A DNA stretch of 64,000 nucleotides from Fodinicola feengrottensis. GTDB lineage: Bacteria; Actinomycetota; Actinomycetes; Mycobacteriales; HKI-0501. The stretch spans positions 1-64,000 of the forward strand of contig NZ_WOTO01000026.1 in assembly GCF_010993775.1 (NCBI RefSeq), written 5' to 3'. The number at the start of each line of letters is the position of its first letter. The first letter of the stretch is position 1. A program made the position numbers and the translations under genes. This document shows positions 19,771 to 28,859 of this stretch, piece by piece. Under the pieces are notes generated by a model. The model was not told where the DNA came from, did not search any database, and worked only from the letters and a program-made list of their open reading frames with translations.

Positions 19771-21081
19771 GTGACTGTCACTGATCGTCGATATCGGCTG
19801 CCGGCGGCTCTTGGCGCGGCTGTCGCCATGGTCGCCACCGCCGCGGCCATCCCCATCGCCACCAGCGCGTACGCCGACTCGACGAACCTCGCGACCAACC
19901 CGGTGCTGGCGAGCAGCGCAGACGGCTGGGGTGCGCTGGGCGACGGCAGCGGCAAACGGGTGGCCATCACCGGGCACCCCACTGCTTCGTACGCGTACCA
20001 AGTGAAATCAGCTCCGGCGACGCCGGCATCTACATGCCGCAACTGTCGGTCACCGGCGGCTCGACGTACACGATCTCGGTGGACGCCAACCTCGCCGGCA
20101 AGGCGAACATCCAGATGGACTGGTACGGCGAAGATGGCTACATCAGCTCCACCTACGGCCCGGCGATCACCGCAAAAGCGGGTTCCTGGACCAAAATCCG
20201 GGCCACCCTGAAAGCGCCGGCCGGCGCCACCAACTCGCACCCGTTGGAGACGGTCTCGAACGGCAGCGGCACCTGGCAGTCGACCGCCGCCGACTATGAG
20301 GCCGGCGGCGGATCGAATCTCCTCCTCACCGCCACCGTCGTCGCCGCCGCCCTCCTCACCCCCGCCTTCGTCACCGCCGCCCTCCTCACCACCGCCTGGG
20401 GACGGCAGCACCGCGGCTGGCAATTTCCACTGGGGCACACCGCTGCCGGCCTCCGACGAGTTCAACTACACCGGCACGCCCGACTCCGCCAAGTGGGGCG
20501 TCTACGGTGGCGACGGCTGCGTGCCAGGTCATGACGGCAACGGCCGCAGGTGCGGGAACGCCAACTACGTCAACGGCAGCTACCTGCGACAGACCGGCAG
20601 TTCCAACGGCGACACCGCCGGAATGGCCTCCAACCTCGGCCAGAAGTACGGCCGCTGGGAGGTCAGGTCCCGCATCCAGGCCGCGCCCGGCGCGAACGGC
20701 AACGCCTACCACCCCGTCCTGATTACGTGGCCGGACTCGGACGCCTGGCCGTCGGGCGGCGAATACGACTACTTCGAGGTCAACGTCGGCGATGACGCCG
20801 GCACCGCGTTCATGCACCACCCGACCCAATCCGGTGTCGTACAGGACGAATACCACTCCGGTTCGCTGGACCTTTCGCAGTGGCACAACTACGGCTTCGA
20901 ATGGTCGCCCAACGGCCTGACCGGCTACATCGACGGCCAGCAGTGGTTCCACGACACCGACCCGGACGTGCAGGCACCCGGCCCGATGCACCAGACGATC
21001 CAGCTGGACAACTTCTTCGGTGACGGTATGCAGCAGGCCTATTTCGACGTGGACTGGGCCCGGGTCTACTCGATCAGCTAG
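19771..21081 (+). CDS. secreted GH16-family glycoside hydrolase with CBM and Pro/Ser linker (frame changes)
   Basis: Start GTG 19771 is preceded by AAGGAG (19758-19763). Signal peptide LGAAVAMVATAAAIPIATSA; then a carbohydrate-binding beta domain (LATNPVLASSADGWGALGD, then, after a break near 20010, MPQLSVTGGSTYTISVDANL); then, after a second break near 20305, a linker of repeated SSPPP units; then the GH16 catalytic domain. PLPASDEFNYTGTPDSAKWG, YGRWEVRSRIQAAPGANG and GGEYDYFEVN supply the E-x-D-x-x-E nucleophile and acid. Predicted beta-1,3 or mixed-linkage glucanase acting outside the cell. Confidence 0.82.
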
Positions 21082-21205
21082 GCATTTCTCGGCTCGTACT
21101 CGCTCGCCGAGTGGCGCTGTTGTGTGGTGTCCCTCGACGAGCGGGGCGGGGCTCGGCAGGTCGAACGTCGCGTTGGGTCGTCAAGTTGGGACGGGGGAGA
21201 ACGGG

Positions 21206-23107
21206 TCAGGCGGGTGCTGCGGAGGCACCGAACTTGCGTACGGCGTTGAGCGTCTCAGCAAACTGCTGTGGCTGCTTCTTGCTGTCGAACTGAGTGTCGT
21301 CGTCGAAGTTCCAGGCGAACAAACCCTGCGCCGTAACGGTTTTCAGGAACGACGGGGTCATCATGGTGTTCAGGTCGCTGTCAAAGTTGGGGATTGAGCC
21401 GTCCGGCGCGAACCTGCACACCATGACCGGACCGAACCGACCCAGATACCTGGTCATCGTGGTGACACTGTCGATGTTGCCGTCATGCTCGAAAGCGCTG
21501 AAGGTTGAAAGTCCGACTGCTTCAGCACGTCGGAGAAATAGTTCACGAGCACGAGGTTTTTACCTTGGTTGGTGTCACCGCCCTCGAGCAGCCAGCCGTC
21601 AAGATCCAGACCGACCCGTGAGTTCGGTGCGTAGGCATGAAAAATCCGGATGGCCTGCAGGTAGCGCACCTTGAGCGCCTGGGCATAGGCCGTCGTGGCG
21701 GGACTGTCATAGACACCTTCGCCACAGAGGTGTTTGTCAACGCCGTTGAACATGGAGACAAAGAGCGGCGGACCGTCCTTCTTTCCGGCGAAACCCATCG
21801 CGAGCGTACGCATGTCCGGAAGGAAATCGTCGGACAGCGGATATCTGAACCCGCAGAAGCTGCCCTGCTTGTCGCTGAACGGCAAGGGCTCGTCCTGATT
21901 GGGATGTGGGCTGTCGACCATGAGATGAATCGCCTTGCCGGCGGCATAGGTCTTCGGAATCTCGTTCTTCGACCAGCCTGGGAGGACCTGGGCCAGCATC
22001 GACCGCTCGTAGTAATACTGCGTGACCATGCCAAGTGGCGCCTGCTGGTAAAGCGGGCTTTTTTGATGTGTCGTCGACACCGTTGGACATGCCGAAGATC
22101 AGATGGCCCGGCGGTGGCATGGTGATCGGTCGCTTCTGGATCGGGTCGGTGGAATTCACCAACTGCATCAGTTTCTGGTCCGGCGTGGGCTGCGGCCAGA
22201 ACGCGTACGCACCGCCAGCGACCAAAAGGACGAAGACAATGCAGGCCGCGATGACCAGATTCCGGCGACCCGGCCACTGCCGTTTGACCGGCGGCGAAAC
22301 GACGGCGGGAGGTGACATGCGTACGTCGTCGCCGGCCTCGCGGTCGGCGTCCAGCAGCTGGTTGTAAAGCCTGCGCGGGCCCGGGCCTGGCTCCGTGCCG
22401 AGCTCGCTGGCAAGGCCGGTGCGCAGTTCGTGGTACGTCCTCAGTGCCTCAGCGGGCCGGCCGGCCTGGATCAGCGCCCGCATCAGCCGCTCCCAGCTCG
22501 CCTCCCCCAGCAGCGAGTCGGCCGAGGCCAGCGGGCGCAGCAACGCGATCGCCTCATCGGCCCGCCCGTCGGCCAGCAACGCGTCGGCCCGGCAGTCCGC
22601 GGCCGAGTGCCGCAGCTCGGCGAGCCGGACCCGCTCGATCTCGGCGGCATGGCCGGACAGCGACTCGAAGGGCTCGCCACGCCAGAGCCGCAGGGCCGCC
22701 GCCGCCCGGTCGGCGGCGAGCCCCGCCTCGCCGTCCGCGAGCGTCGTTCGAGCCGCCGCGATCAGGTCTTCAAAAGTGGTGACGTCCAGTTCGTCCCGAC
22801 TGACCACCAATCGGTAGCTGCCCTTACGGCTGTCGATCCGCTGCTGCTCCCCCACCGCGGGCAGCAACTGCCGAAGCAGATGCACATAAGTCTTCAGATT
22901 TCCGCGCGCCGAAGCCGGCGCCCCCTCCGGCCACAGCGCCTCGGTCAACTCGGCGGTGGAGACCCACCGGTTCGGTTGCAAGGCGAGCGCGGCCAGCAGC
23001 CGCTGCGGCTTCTCGGCGGTCATCTCGACCGCGCATTCGCCGCCCAGTTGTAGTGGTCCAAGGGCCAGCACCAGAAAATCCGCGCCCACTTCGATCTCCG
23101 CCGTCAT
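21206..23107 (-). CDS. membrane-anchored SARP: HTH-BTAD-TM-extracytoplasmic domain (frame changes)
   Basis: One polypeptide of about 630 residues. Residues 1-95: OmpR-type winged helix (FLVLALGPLQLGGECAVEM, WVSTAELTEALWPEGAPASA, LKTYVHLLRQLLPAVG). 100-245: BTAD (AAALRLWRGEPFESLSGHAA, ALRTYHELRTGLASELGTEP). About 300-320: one membrane helix, NLVIAACIVFVLLVAGGAYA. Then a 300-residue domain starting HLIFGMSNGVDDT, with VTQYYYERSMLAQVLPGWSK, PPLFVSMFNGVDKHLCGEG, SRVGLDLDGWLLEGGD and GLFAWNFDDDTQF. Its alternating pattern hints at a TIM-barrel glycosidase-like fold, not proven. Breaks near 22060 (six T) and 21505. An earlier in-frame ATG at 23143 is possible. Confidence 0.65.
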
Positions 23108-23317
23108 GCTGCCCCGTCGTCCACCGATCGAAAAGTCCTGCATGCATCGTACGCAAGTTCACTACATATACCGGATTATCGCTGGATTCCAACGGTGGCT
23201 ATTGCGGTACTTGCGCGGTTCATTCGCAGGTCTGGGCGATGGTGAACCCCGCACGTACCAACTCAAAGCACCGTGATCGGACATCGATTTCCCACCGACC
23301 GGTCAGGAGATGCCTCG

Positions 23318-23848
23318 GTGACCACACTCGACACGACCGATTGGCCGCCGTTTGAGATCACGTACCGGCGGCACGCCCCGCGCGTCTACCGGTTCTGCCT
23401 GTCCCGAGTGACCGATCCAGACGCGGCCGAGGAGCTGACGGCGGACACTTTCGCCCATGCGTACGCGGCCTACTCCCGCTTCAGCGGCGACGAGGAAGGC
23501 ATCTGGCCGCCGTGGTTGTTGCGGATAGCCCGGAACGCGGTGATCGACCACCATCGGCGGCGCGGCCGACGGCGTGCGATCGCTGATCGCTACCTGGCGC
23601 CGACCGGAACCGATCTGGTGGACCCCGTCTCGGTGGAGCGACGGGTGATCGCCCGCGACGACCTTCGTACGCTCGGGCGCTGCCTCGCCCGGCTGGCCGA
23701 CCGCGACCGGCAGCTCATCGGGCTGCGGGTCGGCGGCGCCGGCGCCGCCGAGATCGGCCGCGTGCTGGGAATGTCACCGCACGCGGCCACCGTCGCCACT
23801 GGGCGAGCGCTCGCCCGGCTGCGACATGACTTCGACGGACTCAGCTAG
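23318..23848 (+). CDS. ECF-type RNA polymerase sigma factor
   Basis: Intact 176 residues from GTG 23318, with AGGAGA at 23305-23310. Region 2: FEITYRRHAPRVYRFCLSRV, DAAEELTADTFAHAYAAYSR and WLLRIARNAVIDHHRR. Region 4: LRTLGRCLARLADRDRQLIG and GAAEIGRVLGMSPHAATVAT. No anti-sigma factor gene is adjacent. It is divergent from the membrane-anchored SARP gene (shared 210-bp promoter region) and convergent with the serine protease gene, with which it shares the bases of its stop codon. Confidence 0.88.
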   Translation: MTTLDTTDWPPFEITYRRHAPRVYRFCLSRVTDPDAAEELTADTFAHAYAAYSRFSGDEEGIWPPWLLRIARNAVIDHHRRRGRRRAIADRYLAPTGTDLVDPVSVERRVIARDDLRTLGRCLARLADRDRQLIGLRVGGAGAAEIGRVLGMSPHAATVATGRALARLRHDFDGLS

Positions 23849-24621
23849 AGCGCCTCGGCCCGCTGGTAGAGATCACGGGTCTCGTGGTCGAAGTAGACGC
23901 TGTAGTTGTGTACGGCACCGCCGCCCTCTTCGTACCCGCCAGTCAGGCCGATAACGTTTTTTGCTCCCCTGTACGGTCCACGGGCTGCCGCTGGTGCCGC
24001 CCGGCGGTTCGTGCAGTCGAACTGCACAAACCACTGCTGCACCTTGCCGCCGGTCGTGCTGCCCGAGCAGATCCGCGGCTTCGCGCCGTTGGCCGGGTAG
24101 CCGACCAGGTCGATCTTCTTGGGCAGTCCCGTGTCGAAAGAGAGGTTCAGTGCGCCCGTACGATCCTGCACGCTCTTCCCACCTGACGGCGTCAAGACGA
24201 TGAAGGCGTAGTCGTACGCGGGGTCGCGGTTGGTGATCCACCCCTGGTTGACCAGCATCTTCACGCCCCGCCCGTAGGCGTACCAGCTGCCGTACGTGCT
24301 GCTCGGGCCGCCGTTGTAACCGGGAAAGAAGGCCAGGTACTTCCGCCAGCCGCTGCCGCTGTCGTAGACGCAGTGCGCGGCGGTCATGATCAGGTTGTGG
24401 TGGGGGCTGTTGACCACGCTCGCGGTGCAGTTGTGGGTCTGCGGGCTGTGGTCGGTGCCGTTCGTGGTGAGCAGTGCGCCGACCGTCGGCCAGCCGCCGA
24501 AGTCGTGAGCCGAGGGCACGCTCTGCGGCGCGCTGGCCGCTGGCGCGGCCACCCCGACCAAAGCTGCCCCGACCAGAGCCGCCGCGGTTACCGCGACGAG
24601 AGCCAAGCGAATCCGTGTCAT
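23845..24621 (-). CDS. secreted trypsin-like serine protease (two close frame changes)
   Basis: S1-family protease. Signal peptide (LALVAVTAAALVGAALVGVA, then an A-S-A cleavage site); catalytic His in NLIMTAAHCVYD; catalytic Asp in AYDYAFIVLTP; catalytic Ser in GGTSGSPWTV, which appears only in a neighbouring frame between about 24010 and 23960. The two breaks (one in the six-T run at 23957-23962) compensate each other, and the protein resumes NVIGLTGGYEEGGG to the stop. The tidy compensation implies sequencing error around an intact active site. Confidence 0.8.
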   Translation of the reverse strand: MTRIRLALVAVTAAALVGAALVGVAAPAASAPQSVPSAHDFGGWPTVGALLTTNGTDHSPQTHNCTASVVNSPHHNLIMTAAHCVYDSGSGWRKYLAFFPGYNGGPSSTYGSWYAYGRGVKMLVNQGWITNRDPAYDYAFIVLTPSGGKSVQDRTGALNLSFDTGLPKKIDLVGYPANGAKPRICSGSTTGGKVQQWFVQFDCTNRRAAPAAARGPYRGAKNVIGLTGGYEEGGGAVHNYSVYFDHETRDLYQRAEAL

Positions 24622-24725
24622 CCGGTCAGCCGACCACGGCCACATACAAAAACCCGCATAGTCCGCTGTCGCGGCTACCGAGAGCGACCTTGACGGCCGG
24701 GGCGCTCGGGCCGCACATTGGACCA

Positions 24726-26370
24726 ATGACGAGCCGCGTAGAGATCAGCCACGACAGGTCCAAAACCGGCTCCGACTTCCTCCAGCTCACCCTCGGGGAC
24801 GCGCCGCCGGGCGGCCTGTCCGACTGGCTGGCCGAGCAGTTGCGGCACGCCATCTCGGACGGCCGGATCCCGGTCGGCGGCCGCCTCCCGGCCACCCGGG
24901 TCCTGGCCGCCGAACTCAGTGTCTCCAGAGGAGTGGTCACCGAGGCGTACCAGCGGCTCACCGAGGACGGTCACATCGCTGGCCGAGGACGTGCCGGCAC
25001 CGTTGTGGTGGGCCGCTCCGATCGCCACCGAGATCTCCCAGCCAGCACCAAAAACCGGCCAGACCACGCTCTTCGACGGCCATCCACGCAACGACGTCTG
25101 GGATGTCGTACGAGCAGCCCCGGCCGCTATCGACCTGCTGCCGGGAAGACCCGATCTGGCGGCCTTCCCCCGCGCGCCGCCTGGCTGCGGGCCGAGCGGG
25201 CGGTGCTGGACGGGCTGTCGGCGGCGGATCTCGGCTACGGGGATCCGCGCGGGACGCCGGCGCTGCGGACCGAGGTGACGCACTGGCTGGCGCGTACGCG
25301 CGGAATTCGTACCGATCCGGACGAGGTGATCGTGGTCGCCGGAGTCGCGCAGTCGTTGTCGCTGCTCGGGCAGGTGCTCGGACGGCACGGAATTTCCGCG
25401 GTGGCAATGGAAGATCCGGGGTCACTCGGCACCCGGCAGCACCTGCGGTACGCCGGCCTGGCTACCCCGCCGGTACGGGTGGACGCCGGCGGGCTGCGCG
25501 TCGATGACCTGCGGGCGAACGGCGCTCAGGTCGTGTTGGTGACGCCCGCCCACCAGTTTTCCGGCCGGAGTGGTGCTCGACGGGCAACGCCGGCGGGAGC
25601 TGATGGGGTGGGCCAGCGACGGCGGAATGATCATCGAGGACGACTACGACGCCGAGCACCGCTACGACCGTCCGCCGGTGCCAGCATTGCGGTCGATGCT
25701 CGCTGAGCAGGTCTGTTACACCGCCAGCGTCTCCAAACTGCTGGCTCCCGCGCTGCGCATGGGCTGGCTGCTCGTACCGTCGCGTTATCAGGACGAGTTC
25801 GTCGAGGCGAAGCGGTGCGCGGACCTCGGCAACCCGGTGCTGTCGCAACTGGTGTTGGCGCAGTTGATGAAGTCTGGCGAGGTCGAGCGGCAGCTGCGCT
25901 TTCTGCGTAAGCGTCACCGGCGCCGCCGGGACGCGATGATGGATGCCATTCGTACGCACCTGCCCACCGCGGTCGTGCACGGCGCCGCGGCCGGCCTGCA
26001 CCTGATGATCACGTTCGAACACGACCTCCCCGACGACGCGCTCGCCGCCGCGACACTGGCGAAAGGCAAGGTGCAGCCGCTGTGCTGGCACGCAACTTCC
26101 CGGCCCGCCCGCGGTGCTGGGCTACACGCTGCGCATGCCTGACCGACGACGTTCGCCGCGCCGCCCGCGACGACGCGCTCGCCGCCGCGAAAGGCGTGAA
26201 GCGTGCACGCCGCTGTGCTGCGCACTGGCGGCAACGTTCAGCCGGTGCCGCACCGGCAACTTCCCGGCCCGCCCGGTTTGGTGCTGGGCTACGCGGCGAA
26301 CGCGCCGAGTGTCATCGCCCAAGGCATCGCGCATCGCGATCTCGGCAGGGCACTCAACGATCTGGCGTGA
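24726..26370 (+). CDS. MocR/PdxR-type regulator: GntR HTH fused to aminotransferase-like domain (frame changes)
   Basis: N-terminal GntR helix-turn-helix (LSDWLAEQLRHAISDGRIPV, LPATRVLAAELSVSRGVVTE) followed by a fold-type I PLP domain: AAWLRAERAVLDGLSAADLG, GYGDPRGTPALRTEVTHWLA, IIEDDYDAEHRYDRPPVPAL, and the PLP lysine in SVSKLLAPALRMGWLLVP. Breaks near 25060, 25175, 25560 and 26100. The last 300 bases contain an imperfect duplication (see repeat at 26031), so the C-terminus is disturbed beyond a simple base-call error. Such regulators often control PLP or amino-acid genes. It converges on the MimR-like gene with a 17-bp overlap. Confidence 0.75.
26031..26331 (+). repeat. imperfect tandem duplication in the MocR 3' end
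   Basis: CGACGACGCGCTCGCCGCCG starts at 26031 and again at 26168. GCAACTTCCCGGCCCGCCCG starts at 26092 and again at 26256. The two units of about 137 and 164 bp have diverged with indels, so this is an old duplication of the coding end, not an assembly artefact of identical copies. Confidence 0.7.
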
Positions 26371-28190
26371 CGATCCCGTAATCGTGGATTTTGCGGTAAA
26401 GCGTGGCCCTGGACATGCCCAGCAACTGGGCCGCGCGCACCTTGTTGCCGCCGGCGTCGTCGAGACTGTCGACAATCGCGTCTCGCTCGATCGACTCCAG
26501 CCTGTTCAGCTGCCGCCCAGTGACCGTGCGGTATTCGGTCGGCAGGTCGCTGGGCCGGATCAGCCCGGTCCGGCGATGCTGCGCGACCTGCTTGAGCACG
26601 TGATAAAGCTCGGTGACGTTGCCGCTCCAAGTGGCCCGCATCAACAGGTGCACCGCCGGCGAAGAACACCGCAGCTGACCGCCCTGCGACAGCTTGCTGA
26701 GGAACAACGGGATCAGCTCGCCCATGTCCTCGGGGTGCCGGCGCAGCGGCGGAACTTCGATCGTACGAGGGAAAAACGCGATCAGGTCGGTCAGGTCCGG
26801 CGCGGCTCCCGCGCCCTCGGTCAGGGTGACCGCGACCCACGGCGGCTGCCGGCCGGCCGCTCGTACTTCCCGTAGGACCTCAACCAACGCGGTCAAGGCG
26901 CCCTTGCGCAGCCGGTCGACGTGCCGGATGACCAGCGCGTCCACCGGATCTTCCAGCAAATCCCGACGAAGATCGGCCGGCCAGCCCGACTCCGGCACGG
27001 CCGCCGCGTCCAGCGTGTGCAGCCGCCCGGTCGGATTACGCCGCTGGTGTACGCACTTGGCGAGGGTGTTCTTACCGACCCCCGACTCCCCCGACAACAC
27101 CACCCATTCACCGCGGCCGTAAGTCGCGTCGACGTCGTGACAGCACCGCAGCCACACCGGCGCCGAGCCCACCACTCCGGGCAGGAACATCGGCAGCGCC
27201 ACGGTGGTGGCCGGTCGGTCCGCTCCTCGTCGCTTTCCACCAGCGTCACGGATACGACCGCGCCGGCGGACTCGCCGTACCGCGGCCCCGGCACCTGCCG
27301 GCACTGCAGCCGGACCTTGCCGCCGGCCGGCAGCGTGACCAGCGCGCGGACGCCGGCCGGCGGTCCACCATCACCTGCGAGGCCTGGCCGACCAGCAGCG
27401 CCTGATCGGCCGGCGCGAGCAGCCGGCGGGCGGCGTCGTTGGCCATCACGACGTCTTCGTTGAAGGCCATCACAATTCCGGTCGTACGGCGGCAGGTGCG
27501 CAGGTATGCCTCGAAAAGCGCGAGTTCGCGGGTGTTACTGCGGACCGCCTGGCGGATCTGCTCGGCGGTCGTCTTGGCCAACGCCACCATCAACGGCCCG
27601 GCGTCCTTGCTCCAGCAGGTCAGATCGACCGCGCCCATCACCTTGCCGGAGATCGGGTGATGGATCGGCGCGCCCGCGCAGGCCAGGTTTTCCAGGTTTT
27701 CGGCATAATGCTCATGCCCGAAGACGTGCGTCGGCCGACCGTCCTCCAGGGCCGTGCCAATGCCGTTGGTGCCGACAAACCGTTCCCCGTAACTGAAACC
27801 GGGCACCAGCTCGACCCTTTCCAGGTGCCGGTGCAAGTCGATGTCGCCGGTTCGCTGGGTCAGCACGATGCCGGTCTGGTCGGTCAGGATGATGCTGATC
27901 GGCTGGTCGCTGAGCTGCTCGGCGAGCCGTTCCAACACCGGCTCGGCGGCCCGGACGAGCGGGGTGTCCATGTCCTTGTCCCGTACGTACGGGATAGCGA
28001 TCCGGTCCGCCGGCACCCGCAGGTTCAGGGATCGCGACCACGAAGCCAAAATGGGCCGGCGGACCTTGTCCGACTCGACGTGCTCGGAGGTCAGGAAGTC
28101 GATCCGGGCGCGGGCCAACTGCGGATCGTCGGGCGAGACCCGCGTAGCCGGTGCCATCACCAGCGGTCGCACGTTGCGTGCGTCATCCAC
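26354..28190 (-). CDS. mimR: MimR/AcoR-like activator: GAF, AAA+-like and Fis-type HTH (one frame change)
   Basis: GTG 28190 follows a strong GGAGG. The N-terminal half is a GAF-type sensor (VPGFSYGERFVGTNGIGTAL, CAGAPIHHPISGKVMGAVDL). After a break near 27280 comes an AAA+ core with P-loop SGESGVGKNTLAK and EVPPLRRHPEDMGELIPLFL, and a Fis-type C-terminal HTH (NKVRAAQLLGMSRATLYRKI). No GAFTGA loop is visible, as in other actinomycete members that must work without sigma-54. It is divergent from the monooxygenase operon, the position of mimR in mycobacterial mimABCD loci, so it is the likely activator of that operon. Confidence 0.8.
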
Positions 28191-28282
28191 GTAGACCTCC
28201 TACCGCTGCCCGCGAGCGGCCGACCGCGGGCACCGCAGGGTGTGTCCTGGGCCACAGCTTAGGGGCGCCGGCCCCCCGGTGG

Positions 28283-28299
28283 TGTCTCAAATTGAGACA
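28283..28299. promoter_or_regulatory. palindromic operator candidate 1
   Basis: TGTCTCAAATTGAGACA is a perfect palindrome around a central A. It lies 93 bases upstream of the activator start and about 45 bases upstream of the small gene at 28344. A near copy occurs at 28643, before prmA. Proposed binding site of the Fis-type activator. Confidence 0.6.
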
Positions 28300-28343
28300 T
28301 CTGCCGGACTGGCCCGGTTGTGTCATGGGGCTGGGAGGTGCCC

Positions 28344-28625
28344 ATGTCTTCGACCCAACCGTCCGAACAAATCACCGAACTGGCCCCGGAAGAGACGTAC
28401 AACCCCTGGACCGTCGTGAACGTCGTGTTCCACCACCTTGTCGACAAGGGCCTGCATCCGGTGCTCGGCGGCACCGGCAATCCGGGCGAGCCGGCCACCG
28501 CCTTACTGCGGGCGATGGGCATCACGCCGACCGTCGAAGGAGATGCGCGCACCTCCCAGAACATCCGCAACCAACTGGCTGATCTTCGTACCAGGATGCT
28601 TCCGCAACAGCTGGACGAACCGTAA
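28344..28625 (+). CDS. small conserved-looking protein of the monooxygenase locus
   Basis: ATG 28344 follows GGGAGGTG. The 93-residue acidic product, MSSTQPSEQITELAPEETYN then PWTVVNVVFHHLVDKGLHPV and GGTGNPGEPATALLRAMGIT, has no membrane segment and no motif I recognise. It is intact and bracketed by the two palindromic operator candidates, so it is likely co-regulated with prmA, from which it is separated by about 230 bases. Possibly an assembly or regulatory accessory; this is inferred from position only. Confidence 0.6.
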   Translation: MSSTQPSEQITELAPEETYNPWTVVNVVFHHLVDKGLHPVLGGTGNPGEPATALLRAMGITPTVEGDARTSQNIRNQLADLRTRMLPQQLDEP

Positions 28626-28642
28626 TCACACGCATGCACACT

Positions 28643-28657
28643 GTCTCATATTGAGAC
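28643..28657. promoter_or_regulatory. palindromic operator candidate 2
   Basis: GTCTCATATTGAGAC differs from the copy at 28284-28298 by a single central base. It lies about 200 bases upstream of prmA. Two such sites at this spacing fit an enhancer-type activator that binds upstream of its promoters. Confidence 0.6.
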
Positions 28658-28859
28658 CCGACAAGGGTCACACCCGCGATGTAATTCGCTGCGTAGGGGC
28701 ATTGCCTTCGGCCCCACCGTGCGGGCGGGCCGGCCAACCGACGGTGTCGAGGGCAGTGCCGACGGGAGATCAAGCTGGGTCGCCGATGCGGTGGCGTACA
28801 CCGACTTGACTGCCAAGCCGATGCAAGGCGCCGCCGGGATCGGCGGGTAAGGAGTGATC

